NCBI RefSeq assembly: GCF_021603585.1
Contig: NZ_BQHI01000014.1
Span: forward strand, 1-64,000
Length of the DNA: 64,000 bases
Reading direction: 5' to 3'
Origin: Pseudomonas sputi
GTDB lineage: Bacteria; Pseudomonadota; Gammaproteobacteria; Pseudomonadales; Pseudomonadaceae
Shown here: positions 18,238 to 26,176 of the stretch, piece by piece
Numbering within the stretch: the stretch's first letter is position 1
Layout: each line of letters opens with the position of its first letter
Made by a program: the position numbers and the translations under genes
The notes under the pieces: model-generated
What the model was told of the DNA's origin: nothing
Seen by the model: only the letters and a program-made list of their open reading frames with translations
The model's database searches: none

Positions 18238-19260
18238 ATGGAAATAACGAGTGTCAGCATGCCAGCGATGTGGATGATCCGAGGTGACGGCGGCCGTCTC
18301 TATGACGATTTCAGGGATCGCAATATGGCGGCGATTGGTTGGGCTCAACTGGCCCCTGAGGCCAAGCCAGGTGTTTCTCGGAAGGCGTTGATTCAGGCCT
18401 ATAAAGACCTCCAGCCAGGGATTAAGGACGGGAGTGCCGTATCTGGTGCTTCACAGGTATTTCGTTTCGTTAACGAAATCAGCATTGGCGATACGGTCGT
18501 TACGTATTCTCCCGCGAACCGAACGTATCTGGTCGGTCGCTTCACTGGCGAATGCCAGCTTCGCCCAGATCTGGCGGATGATGGGATGTCTTTAACCAGG
18601 TCTGTTGAGTGGTTCCCGCAGGAGGTTGATCGCGACAAGCTCACTGGCGCGAGTAGAAACAGTCTGGGATCTACGCTGACCGTATTTAATGTTGCAGAGG
18701 TTGCTCAGAAGGAGTTGCTGGCCCTCGCTACTGGTGAAAACGTCTCTGCTACGCCGAAAGATCTTATTGAAGACTCAGAGGCTCTGGAAGACCCGTTGAA
18801 GGGTGTTCAAGAGATCGCCTTCGAGCGGATCAAGGACCAAATCAACGGTTTGGATTGGGCTGAAATGCAGGAGCTGGTAGCTGGAATCTTGCGTGCGATG
18901 GGTTACAAGACGCTCGTTTCACCGGCCGGTGCTGATAGGGGCAAAGACATCATTGCATCCCCTGATGGTTTTGGATTTGAGCCGCCACGTATTGTTGTGG
19001 AGGTTAAACATCGAAATGCCCGGATGGGGAGTAGTGAGATTCGTAGCTTCTTGGGCGGTAGGCACAAGGATGATCGCGGGTTGTATGTCAGCACTGGCGG
19101 GTTCACCAAGGAGGCGCTTTATGAGGGAGAGAGGGCCCATGTCCATCTGACAATGTGGACGCTGGATGAACTGGCTCGCACGTTGATGGCTCATTACCCG
19201 GCTACCGATCCTGAGACTAAACGATTGGTGCCGTTGAGCTATTTTTATATGCCTGCGTAA
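18238..19260 (+). CDS. Mrr-like restriction endonuclease (type IV candidate)
   Basis: Protein of 340 residues from ATG 18238. The N-terminal domain (about 10-130) includes WMIRGDGGRLYDDF, MAAIGW, FVNEISIGDTVVTY and YLVGRFTGE, a small beta-rich domain reminiscent of the PUA/EVE-like modules that read modified bases. The C-terminal domain (about 215-320) is an Mrr_cat nuclease: GYKTLVSPAGADRGKDII then IVVEVKHRN, giving the D...ExK catalytic set, with SSEIRSFLGG next. Related enzymes restrict methylated DNA. It follows res on the same strand in the same low-GC island. The frame is open to 18103 and another ATG lies at 18259, so the start is uncertain. Target modification is inferred, not shown. 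Confidence 0.85.
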   Translation: MEITSVSMPAMWMIRGDGGRLYDDFRDRNMAAIGWAQLAPEAKPGVSRKALIQAYKDLQPGIKDGSAVSGASQVFRFVNEISIGDTVVTYSPANRTYLVGRFTGECQLRPDLADDGMSLTRSVEWFPQEVDRDKLTGASRNSLGSTLTVFNVAEVAQKELLALATGENVSATPKDLIEDSEALEDPLKGVQEIAFERIKDQINGLDWAEMQELVAGILRAMGYKTLVSPAGADRGKDIIASPDGFGFEPPRIVVEVKHRNARMGSSEIRSFLGGRHKDDRGLYVSTGGFTKEALYEGERAHVHLTMWTLDELARTLMAHYPATDPETKRLVPLSYFYMPA

Positions 19261-19285
19261 AAAGGCCTCGTTGGCCGAAATAGCA

Positions 19286-19317
19286 GGTGCTGATTTCAAA
19301 TTTCCAAAATCAGCACC
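19286..19317 (+). terminator. Hairpin after the Mrr-like gene
   Basis: Perfect 11-bp inverted repeat GGTGCTGATTT / AAATCAGCACC with a 10-nt loop, 26 bp beyond the stop. It has no long U-tract, so it is a probable but not certain terminator. Confidence 0.55.
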
Positions 19318-19330
19318 GAATCGCAGGCAC

Positions 19331-19360
19331 AAAAAAAGACGTCCATGGACGTCTTTTTTG
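19331..19360. terminator. Bidirectional terminator of ssrA
   Basis: AAAAAAGACGTCCA / TGGACGTCTTTTTT, a near-loopless palindrome with A- and T-runs on both sides. It lies 7 bp beyond the tmRNA 3' end, so it stops ssrA transcription on the minus strand and could also stop the island transcripts. Confidence 0.88.
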
Positions 19361-19366
19361 TCTATT

Positions 19367-19756
19367 TGGTGGAGCCGGGGGGATTTGAACCCCCGTCCGC
19401 CAGTACTCCGCTGTCGGTACTACATGCGTAGCCGTGTCTATTAAGTTAACCCTCAGCGACCCGACGGGCAGGGTGCTTTGGGCGAGTTGTGTAAGTTTTA
19501 GCCGCTTCGTCCACAACGTACTGCACGGCGATTCTGTTCTATATGACAATCATTTTGGGTTTACAGACATCCCCTGATGATTGCTGGACCCGAAGGTACC
19601 AGGAGTGCATGTCAGCTGCAATTAAGCAGCGAGAGCAGCACCGTATTGGTCGTCATTGGCAACTATAAGTAGTTGCAACAGTGGATTTACGACTTCTGTT
19701 ACCAAGTCGGCATGCACCTAGAGTTTCGCAACCGGCGTCGAATCCTAAACGGCCCC
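19367..19756 (-). ncRNA. ssrA: Transfer-messenger RNA (tmRNA)
   Basis: One-piece tmRNA of about 390 nt that rescues stalled ribosomes together with SmpB (gene at 28952-29434). On the minus strand it begins GGGGCCGTTTAGGATTCGAC and ends with the T-arm and GGCTCCACCA, which pair as the tRNA-Ala-like acceptor. The internal tag frame reads ANDDQYGAALAA followed by TAA, a standard proteolysis tag ending in LAA; with the resume-codon alanine this matches Pseudomonas tmRNAs. The gene is a known integration hotspot for islands in many bacteria, and here the restriction island ends less than 110 bp from its 3' end. Confidence 0.96.
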
Positions 19757-19821
19757 GAGCCTGGCGCTCTGTGTGGCTTATGAGCAGCAAGCCTGCGCAG
19801 TGTACGCCAAACGGCTCACAA

Positions 19822-19842
19822 GGCCAACCCGAAGGTTGGCCT
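19822..19842 (-). terminator. Hairpin after the small exported protein gene
   Basis: AGGCCAACC-CGAA-GGTTGGCCT, a perfect 8-9 bp stem, 10 bp past the stop of the minus-strand gene. The tail is only weakly U-rich. Confidence 0.5.
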
Positions 19843-19851
19843 GAGCGTCGA

Positions 19852-20130
19852 TCAATTGTTGGTTCCGCTGGTTTTGCGGATTTCCAGAATGGTTTGCTGG
19901 GTTTCAGCCACGCATTCGTCGATCTTGCCCTGGGCCTTGAGTGCCTGGGCTTTTTGCACGCTGGCTTCTACCCGTTGATTCAGGTCGGGTGAGGCCATTG
20001 CCTGCGCCTTGGCGTTGTTGAGGGTTTGCAGATTGGCATCACACAGGTCAGCGGGCTTGTCGGCAGCGAACGAAGCCGACGCCATCATCGAGGCAGTAAC
20101 GAACAGACCTAACAGTACAGAACGTTTCAT
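19852..20130 (-). CDS. Small exported protein of unknown function
   Basis: Protein of 92 residues with a clear Sec signal peptide (MKRSVLLGLFVTASMMASASFA, cleavage after AFA-like ASFA) and a mature region of about 70 residues rich in Ala, Gln and Lys that should be helical. It holds two cysteines (DLC and DEC) that could form a disulphide in the periplasm. The ATG at 20130 follows AAGGAG at ideal spacing; the upstream open frame has no such support. I do not recognise a characterised family. It lies alone between ssrA and the lactate operon. Confidence 0.85.
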   Translation of the reverse strand: MKRSVLLGLFVTASMMASASFAADKPADLCDANLQTLNNAKAQAMASPDLNQRVEASVQKAQALKAQGKIDECVAETQQTILEIRKTSGTNN

Positions 20131-20194
20131 GTGAATCTCCTTGAACTGAGGGATCCAGACTTCGCTGGCCGTCAGGACGGGCAACCGAATGGAG

Positions 20195-20218
20195 GAAAAG
20201 CCCCGATTGTTCGGGGCC
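20195..20218 (-). terminator. Rho-independent terminator of the lactate operon
   Basis: GCCCCGA-TTGT-TCGGGGC hairpin followed on the minus strand by TTTT, about 45 bp beyond the dld stop at 20261. Confidence 0.8.
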
Positions 20219-20260
20219 TGATCTGTGGACTGCGGTCGCTCGCAAGGGTTCTATTTTTCT

Positions 20261-23083
20261 TCAGAGGGCGGTTGCCGGGGCTTTGGCTCGGGTCACCCGG
20301 TCCACCAAATACACCAGACCGTGGTAGTCGATGCCGCCGTGTTGCGTCAGACCGATCTCACAGGTGCGGCTGGTGGAAATCCCTTCGCTGCACTGTTGCA
20401 CCGCATCCTTGAGTGTTCGCAGCGAATGGCTGTTGAGCTCCGGTGTGGTGAAACCCTTGTCGCCAGCGAAACCGCAGCAGTGAATGCCTTCCGGGATCAC
20501 CACGTTCTTGCTGCATTGGCGCGCCAGTTCAATCAGCGCCTGGCTTTCCCCAAGGTGCTGAGTGCTGCAGGTCACGTGAACGGCAATCGGTGCTTCCTGC
20601 GGCGTGAAATCCAGACGATCCATCAGGTGCGTACGAATGAATCGCACAGGGTCATACAGATCCAGACGAACATTTCCCACATCCTGCACCAGCCGCAACG
20701 TGCAGGGGCTGGTGTCGCAATAGATCGGATCGAGCCCGCCGCGACTGGCCTGGAGCAATGCGCCGATCAGCTCCTGACGCTTGTGTTCGGCCTGTTCGGC
20801 GTAGCCCTTGGACGCGAAGGGCTGGCCGCAGCAGAGGTTGTCCAGGTTGTCCGGGAATACCACCTGATAACCGGCCTTTTCCAGCAGACCACGGGTTTTG
20901 TCGTACAGCGACATCTGCTCCTTGTCGCCCGCCGCCGGTCCCATCACCCGCGAGACGCAGGCCGCCAAGTACACAACGCGCGGGCGTTCGTCCGACACGG
21001 CCGGGCTGAAGCGAATGGCTTTTTCCGGCTGCGGCATCGCGTGGGTCCACAGCGGCACCTGACCTTTGGACAGCCGCGTCAGGGTGGCCGACAGCTTCGC
21101 CAGGCGCGGTGCCCCCAACAACATCCGCGCACCGTTGGCCACATGCAGAGTGAAACGCGCACCTTGCAGGGTGGTGGCGAAGTTTCCTTCGATCAGGTTG
21201 GCGGTTTTCGTATGGGTTGCGTGACGGCTGCGCAGCTTTTTCACCAGCTCGCCGGTATTGATTCCCACGGGGCAGCGTTGCGCACACAAACCGGTCGCGG
21301 CGCAGGTATCGATGCCTTGGTACTCGTAGGCTTTTTCCAGTTCGTTGGTGTCGATCCCGGCGCGTTTTCTTGCCTGAATATCGCGCCAGATCACGATGCG
21401 CTGACGCGGGCTCAGGGTCAGGCCTTTTGAAGGGCAGACCGGCTCGCAGAAACCGCACTCGATGCATTTATCGACGATCTCGTCGGCCGCCGGCAGCGGT
21501 TTCAGGTGCTTGAGGTGGATCTGCGGATCTTCGCTGAGCACCACGTCCGGATTGAGAATGCCGTTGGGGTCGAGCAGGCGTTTGAGCTGCCACATCAACT
21601 GATAGGCGTCGCTGCCCCATTCCAGTTCGACGAAGGGCGCCATGTTGCGTCCGGTGCCGTGTTCCGCCTTCAGCGAACCGCCGAACTCCACGGCCACCAG
21701 TTGCGCCACGTCGTCCATGAACGCCTGATAGCGTGCGACTTCTTCCGCGCTGTTGAAGCCTTGGGTGAAGACGAAGTGCAGATTGCCTTCCAGCGCGTGT
21801 CCGAAAAGGATCGCTTCGTCGTAGGAGTGTTTGTCGAACAACTCGATCAAGCGGTTTACGCCGATGGCCAGTTGCTCGACCGGGAAGGTCACGTCTTCGA
21901 TGATCACCGTGGTGCCGGTTTTGCGCACCGCGCCAACGGCAGGGAAGGTGTCCTTGCGGATCGCCCAGAGGCGGGCGTTTTCGACCGGGTCTTCGGTGAA
22001 GTCGACCTGTTTTTCAACCGGGAAGGCGCTGAGCGACGCCATGATTTGCGTCAGTTGTTCCTGCAGCAAAGTGGAAGACGCGGCGCGGGATTCGATCAAC
22101 AGCGCGCAGGCATTGTTCGACAGCTGCTGTACGAAAGCCGGCATGCCGGGTTTGTCCTGCACTGATCGCAGGCTGCGGCGGTCGAGCAGTTCCACGGCGG
22201 ACACCGGTTGGCTTTTCAGCACGGTGACGGCGTTGCAGCAGGTCTCGACGTCAGGGAAAACGATCAGCGCCGAGGCCTTGTTCGGGTGGTCGATCACTGT
22301 GTCGTAGGTCACCGCGCTGATGAAGCCGAGGGTGCCTTCGGAGCCGACCAGCAAGTGGCTCAAGATATCCACAGGCTCATCGAAATCCACCAGGGCGTTG
22401 AGCGACAGGCCGGTGGTATTTTTCAGACGGTATTTGTGGCGGATTCGCGCGGCCAGTTCGGCATTGGCGCGGGTTTCGCGGCCCAATGTTGCCAAGCGTT
22501 CCAGTAGTTCGCGGTGGCTGACTCGAAACGCCTCGACGCTGGCGGCATCTTCGGTGTCGAGTCGCGTGCCGTCGGCCAGCACCAGACGAATCCCGGCCAG
22601 CGTGTGATAGGTGTTTTGCGCAGTGCCGCAGCACATCCCGCTGGCGTTGTTGGCGACGATGCCACCGATTTTGCAGGCATTGATCGACGCCGGATCCGGA
22701 CCGATCTTGCGCCCGAATGGTGCGAGCCATGCGTTGGCCTGGGCACCGATCACGCCCGGTTGCAGGCGGATTTGTGTGCCTTGGCCTCGGATTTCGCGAG
22801 CGTTCCAGTTATCTCCAAGCACGATCAGCACCGAATCGCTGATCGCCTGTCCGGACAGGCTGGTGCCGGCGGCGCGGAAGGTCACCGGGACCTGATCGCG
22901 CTGGGCCAGTTTCAGCAGCGCCACCACTTCATCTTCGGATTCGACGCGGATCACCAGTTGCGGAATCAACCGGTAGAAGCTGGCATCGGTGCCGAAAGCC
23001 AGGGTCGACAGCGGATCGTCGAAACGCCGTTCGGCAGGAATCAATTGCTGCGCATCGCGCAGGAAAGTCGCCGGTAAGGTCAT
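20261..23083 (-). CDS. dld: FAD/Fe-S D-lactate dehydrogenase
   Basis: Membrane-associated quinone-linked D-2-hydroxyacid dehydrogenase of 940 residues. Order: FAD-binding type 4 domain (about 35-215, with PVTFRAAGTSLSGQA), FAD-linked oxidase C-terminal domain (about 220-510), then a ferredoxin-like module with CIECGFCEPVC (about 538) and CAATGLCAQRC (about 595). Two CCG motifs follow (CCGQPF and CCGFAGDKG), which bind Fe-S or haem-disulphide partners. The size and four-part layout match the Dld-II enzyme of pseudomonad lactate operons. Its ATG overlaps the lutC stop by 4 bp. As the last gene of the operon it would oxidise D-lactate to pyruvate while LutABC handles L-lactate. Confidence 0.92.
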   Translation of the reverse strand: MTLPATFLRDAQQLIPAERRFDDPLSTLAFGTDASFYRLIPQLVIRVESEDEVVALLKLAQRDQVPVTFRAAGTSLSGQAISDSVLIVLGDNWNAREIRGQGTQIRLQPGVIGAQANAWLAPFGRKIGPDPASINACKIGGIVANNASGMCCGTAQNTYHTLAGIRLVLADGTRLDTEDAASVEAFRVSHRELLERLATLGRETRANAELAARIRHKYRLKNTTGLSLNALVDFDEPVDILSHLLVGSEGTLGFISAVTYDTVIDHPNKASALIVFPDVETCCNAVTVLKSQPVSAVELLDRRSLRSVQDKPGMPAFVQQLSNNACALLIESRAASSTLLQEQLTQIMASLSAFPVEKQVDFTEDPVENARLWAIRKDTFPAVGAVRKTGTTVIIEDVTFPVEQLAIGVNRLIELFDKHSYDEAILFGHALEGNLHFVFTQGFNSAEEVARYQAFMDDVAQLVAVEFGGSLKAEHGTGRNMAPFVELEWGSDAYQLMWQLKRLLDPNGILNPDVVLSEDPQIHLKHLKPLPAADEIVDKCIECGFCEPVCPSKGLTLSPRQRIVIWRDIQARKRAGIDTNELEKAYEYQGIDTCAATGLCAQRCPVGINTGELVKKLRSRHATHTKTANLIEGNFATTLQGARFTLHVANGARMLLGAPRLAKLSATLTRLSKGQVPLWTHAMPQPEKAIRFSPAVSDERPRVVYLAACVSRVMGPAAGDKEQMSLYDKTRGLLEKAGYQVVFPDNLDNLCCGQPFASKGYAEQAEHKRQELIGALLQASRGGLDPIYCDTSPCTLRLVQDVGNVRLDLYDPVRFIRTHLMDRLDFTPQEAPIAVHVTCSTQHLGESQALIELARQCSKNVVIPEGIHCCGFAGDKGFTTPELNSHSLRTLKDAVQQCSEGISTSRTCEIGLTQHGGIDYHGLVYLVDRVTRAKAPATAL

Positions 23084-23751
23084 TGGTCCTCCAGGATCAA
23101 CACCACCAGGTCTTTCGGGCCGTGGGCGCCGTAGGCCAGGACTTGTTCGATGTCGGCGGTCTTCGAGGGGCCGGAGACCAGCAGCGCGTTAGTCGGCATG
23201 CCTTGTGCCCACTCGAATTCCTGCTGCACCTGATAGAAGTTGTCGCGGATCTGGCTGGCCTTGAGCAGGGCGAAATGCACCGGCGGCACGAGGCTCATCA
23301 GCCGTGGTTCTTCGCGGGTCGGCCACAGAATCAGGCTGCCGGTGGCGGCAATGGCGCCGAGGGTGCCGGTGAGGCTGGCCGGGGTGTCGTTGAACAACTC
23401 GGCTTTCCACTCTTCCATCGGCCGGTCGTAGGATTTCAGCTCTGGTAGCTCAGGATTGTTCGCCCAGTGTTGTGTGATGCGCTGCCCGTGGGGCGTAGTC
23501 GGTGCGATCAGCAGGCTCGGCAACTGGCGGTCGCGCAGCAATTGCGCCAGCAGCGCCGGCCACCCATCAGCGGAAGTCAGGTGGATCTCGGTGTGCACCG
23601 CTTCCATCAGTTTGCGCAGTTGCGGGATCCGTTGTTCGGCACTGTAGGTGTAAGGCTGGGTCACCAGATCGACGTCGAAGTTGTCGGCAATCGGCGTGGT
23701 GCCGGTCAGACTTTTGCGCAACTTGCCGAGGATGTTTTGTTTGGCGCTCAT
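23080..23751 (-). CDS. lutC: Lactate utilisation protein C
   Basis: LUD-domain protein of 223 residues, the third component of the LutABC (LldEFG/YkgEFG) complex that oxidises L-lactate to pyruvate through Fe-S clusters. The LUD core is visible as TGTLGAIAATGSLILWPTREEPRLMSLVPPVH and NALLVSGPSKTADIEQVL, ending GAHGPKDLVVLIL. The ATG at 23751 shares one base with the lutB stop (TGATG), and GGAGA lies just upstream; an in-frame TTG one codon earlier is less likely. It overlaps dld by 4 bp, so translation of the operon is tightly coupled. Confidence 0.94.
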   Translation of the reverse strand: MSAKQNILGKLRKSLTGTTPIADNFDVDLVTQPYTYSAEQRIPQLRKLMEAVHTEIHLTSADGWPALLAQLLRDRQLPSLLIAPTTPHGQRITQHWANNPELPELKSYDRPMEEWKAELFNDTPASLTGTLGAIAATGSLILWPTREEPRLMSLVPPVHFALLKASQIRDNFYQVQQEFEWAQGMPTNALLVSGPSKTADIEQVLAYGAHGPKDLVVLILEDQ

Positions 23752-25205
23752 CAACGGTCTCCTCGTTTGGCCAGGTGTTCGCGAGCCATGTCATGCAATG
23801 AACGGGCGGCGGGTTTCGGCGCGCTGTGATTCTGCGTCCACGGGCCGACATTGTTCGGCGCCAGCGCGCGCAGACGTGTGGCGAAAAACGCAAGCAGTCG
23901 ATACAAGGTCGGCGAGCTGTTGAGCTTCGCCCAGGCGTTCCAGATGAAGCGTTCCTTGCGCGAATACTTGCTGCCCTGGCCGCGCATCACTTGATGTGGT
24001 GCGTCCGGAGCTTTGACGTTCTCTTCGCGCAGGCGGCGCAGCAGTGCGGGGATCGGAATTTTTACCGGGCACACTTCACCGCAGGCGCCGCACAGCGAAG
24101 ACGCGCTTGGGTGATCCGGGACTTTCGCCAGGCCGACCATGTGCGGGGTGATGATTTTGCCGATCGGGCCGGGGTAGACCTCGCCGTAGGTATGGCCGCC
24201 CACGCGGGTGTAAACCGGGCAATGGTTCATGCAGGCGCCGCAGCGGATGCAGTTCAACGTCTGGCGCAGTTCGCTGTCGGCGAAGGCCTGGCTGCGACCG
24301 TTGTCGAGCAGCACCAGATGCACTTCCTGCGGGCCGTCGAGTTCATGTTCCTTGCGCGGGCCGGAGATCATGTTGACGTAGGTGGTGATCGGAATGCCCA
24401 GCGCCGAGCGGGTCAGCAATGACAGCAGCGGCACCACGTCGCGCAGGTTTTCCACGACTTTTTCGATGCCGGTGACGGCGATGTGCACTGGTGGCACGGT
24501 GGTGGTCATGCGGCCGTTGCCTTCGTTTTCCACCAGCAGCAGGGTGCCGGTTTCGGCCACGGCGAAGTTGACGCCGGAGACGCCGATGTCCGCTTCGAAG
24601 AATTTCTGCCGCAGGACCCTGCGACCGATCTGAATGAGTTGGTCAACGTCCTTGGTGTATTCCACGCCAAGTTTGTCGTGGAACAAGGACGCGACCTGAC
24701 CGGCATTCTTGTGGATTGCCGGCATGATTATGTGAGAAGGCTTCTCGTGGTCGAGCTGGACGATGTACTCCCCCATGTCGGACTCCAGACATTCAATGTC
24801 CCGAGCCTCGAGGAAATGGTTCATCTCCATCTCTTCGCTGACCATCGATTTGCCCTTGATCACTTGCCGCGCCTCGTGAGCGCGGATGATCGAAAGGACG
24901 ATGCCATTGGCCTCGTCCACCGTTTCCGCCCAGTGCACTGTCACACCGTTGCGGGTCAGGTTCTGTTCCAGTTGCTCGAGCAGGTCGGGCAACTTGGAGA
25001 GCGCACGCGCCCTGATCGAGTTGCCCAGGGCGCGCAAGTGTTCTCTTTCGTGGGCATCGCTGAACGCCGCTGCCCGCTTGGTCATCAATGAATCCATCGC
25101 GGTGCGGAAGTTGTTCCGCAACTGCGAATCGCCCAGGGCGTTGTGCGCCCGGGTGCGGAAATCTTCTTCTACGGCAACCGTAGGAATAATCGTGGAAGTG
25201 CTCAT
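23751..25205 (-). CDS. lutB: Lactate utilisation iron-sulfur protein B
   Basis: Iron-sulfur protein of 484 residues, the central electron-carrying subunit of LutABC. An N-terminal LUD domain (about 60-290, including AETGTLLLVENEGNGRM) is followed by two 4Fe-4S motifs: CIRCGACMNHCPVY near 315 and CGACGEVCPVKIP near 370. A C-terminal DUF3390-like tail follows. Length is normal for the family. ATG 25205 overlaps the lutA stop by 4 bp (ATGA) with a GGAGGT-type site in the preceding coding sequence. Confidence 0.95.
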   Translation of the reverse strand: MSTSTIIPTVAVEEDFRTRAHNALGDSQLRNNFRTAMDSLMTKRAAAFSDAHEREHLRALGNSIRARALSKLPDLLEQLEQNLTRNGVTVHWAETVDEANGIVLSIIRAHEARQVIKGKSMVSEEMEMNHFLEARDIECLESDMGEYIVQLDHEKPSHIIMPAIHKNAGQVASLFHDKLGVEYTKDVDQLIQIGRRVLRQKFFEADIGVSGVNFAVAETGTLLLVENEGNGRMTTTVPPVHIAVTGIEKVVENLRDVVPLLSLLTRSALGIPITTYVNMISGPRKEHELDGPQEVHLVLLDNGRSQAFADSELRQTLNCIRCGACMNHCPVYTRVGGHTYGEVYPGPIGKIITPHMVGLAKVPDHPSASSLCGACGEVCPVKIPIPALLRRLREENVKAPDAPHQVMRGQGSKYSRKERFIWNAWAKLNSSPTLYRLLAFFATRLRALAPNNVGPWTQNHSAPKPAARSLHDMAREHLAKRGDR

Positions 25206-26026
25206 CGGGCACCTCCGGTTCGTTGCCAGAGAAAGCTCGCCAGGTGTTGCCCGCGCAGTGCTTCCTGCTGTTTTTCCAGCGAGCCGTTGATGTTCATCAG
25301 ACAGCCGCAGTCGGCACTGAGTACCTGATGCGCGCCGGATTCCTTCAACGCCCGGGTCTTGTCAGCCACCATCGCGCCGGAAATGTCTGGCATACGGACG
25401 CTGAATGTCCCACCGAAGCCACAGCATTCGCTTTCGTGATCGTGGTTGACCCGTTCCACGTTGCTCAACTGCGCCAACAACTCGCGGCCGTGCAGGTGGG
25501 TGTTCATTTCCCGTCGCGCCGAACACGAGGTGTGCAGCGCCACTTTGACCGGCTCGCCGCTGTCCTTGAGCTGCACCTTGCAGACGAACAGCAGAAACTC
25601 GGCCAGCTCATAGGTACGGGCCGCGAGGGCCTGAACCTGTTTCAACGTTTCCGGCTCGTCCTTGAACAAGTCGGCGTAATGCTCGCGGATCATCCCGGCG
25701 CAGGAACCCGACGGCACCACCACCGGATAGTCCCCGGCAAACAGCGCCAGTTGCGAGCGCGCCACCGTCCGTGCCTGCTCGGTGTAACCCGAGGTGTAGG
25801 CCGGTTGTCCGCAGCAGCTCTGCCCTTGCGGGTAGTCGACCCGGATGCCCTCGCGCTCCAGCAAGTGGATCGCGTCCATCCCGGCTTCCGGGTAGAACAG
25901 GTCGACCACGCAGGTGCCGAACAGGTAGACCCGCGACGGTTTTTCGCTGGGGTATTGCCGGGGTTCGGGCAGGGGCGGTGCGACGCGAGTGGCGTTGGGC
26001 ACAGCGTTGTAAAAAAGCTCGCTCAT
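25202..26026 (-). CDS. lutA: Lactate utilisation protein A (CCG-domain Fe-S protein)
   Basis: Protein of 274 residues with two cysteine-rich CCG domains (QSCCGQPAYTSGYTEQA near 96 and SECCGFGGTFSV near 219), related to heterodisulphide reductase and glycolate oxidase GlcF. It is the first subunit of the L-lactate-oxidising LutABC complex. The ATG at 26026 is preceded by CCGGAGACACGCCTG with a good GGAG site; the open frame continues upstream without support. It is separated from lldP by 150 bp that contain a hairpin, GACGCCGG / CCGGCGTC at 26127-26151, which may adjust downstream expression or mRNA stability. Confidence 0.94.
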   Translation of the reverse strand: MSELFYNAVPNATRVAPPLPEPRQYPSEKPSRVYLFGTCVVDLFYPEAGMDAIHLLEREGIRVDYPQGQSCCGQPAYTSGYTEQARTVARSQLALFAGDYPVVVPSGSCAGMIREHYADLFKDEPETLKQVQALAARTYELAEFLLFVCKVQLKDSGEPVKVALHTSCSARREMNTHLHGRELLAQLSNVERVNHDHESECCGFGGTFSVRMPDISGAMVADKTRALKESGAHQVLSADCGCLMNINGSLEKQQEALRGQHLASFLWQRTGGAR

Positions 26027-26176
26027 CAGGCGTGTCTCCGGGTGGGCCCGGTTATCCGTCTGTTGAGGCTGCCGAATATAGAGCGCATTGCTTTCAGCAG
26101 CCTTACAGACCGGGTTGTGAATTGCTGACGCCGGAATCACGAACCGGCGTCGGTTATTTCCATGCTTCTTGTAGTC

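Noticed and set aside
17984-18247. Small plus-strand open frame between res and the Mrr-like gene
   Set aside because: No ribosome-binding site and no protein-like features; it overlaps the start region of the Mrr-like gene in another frame.
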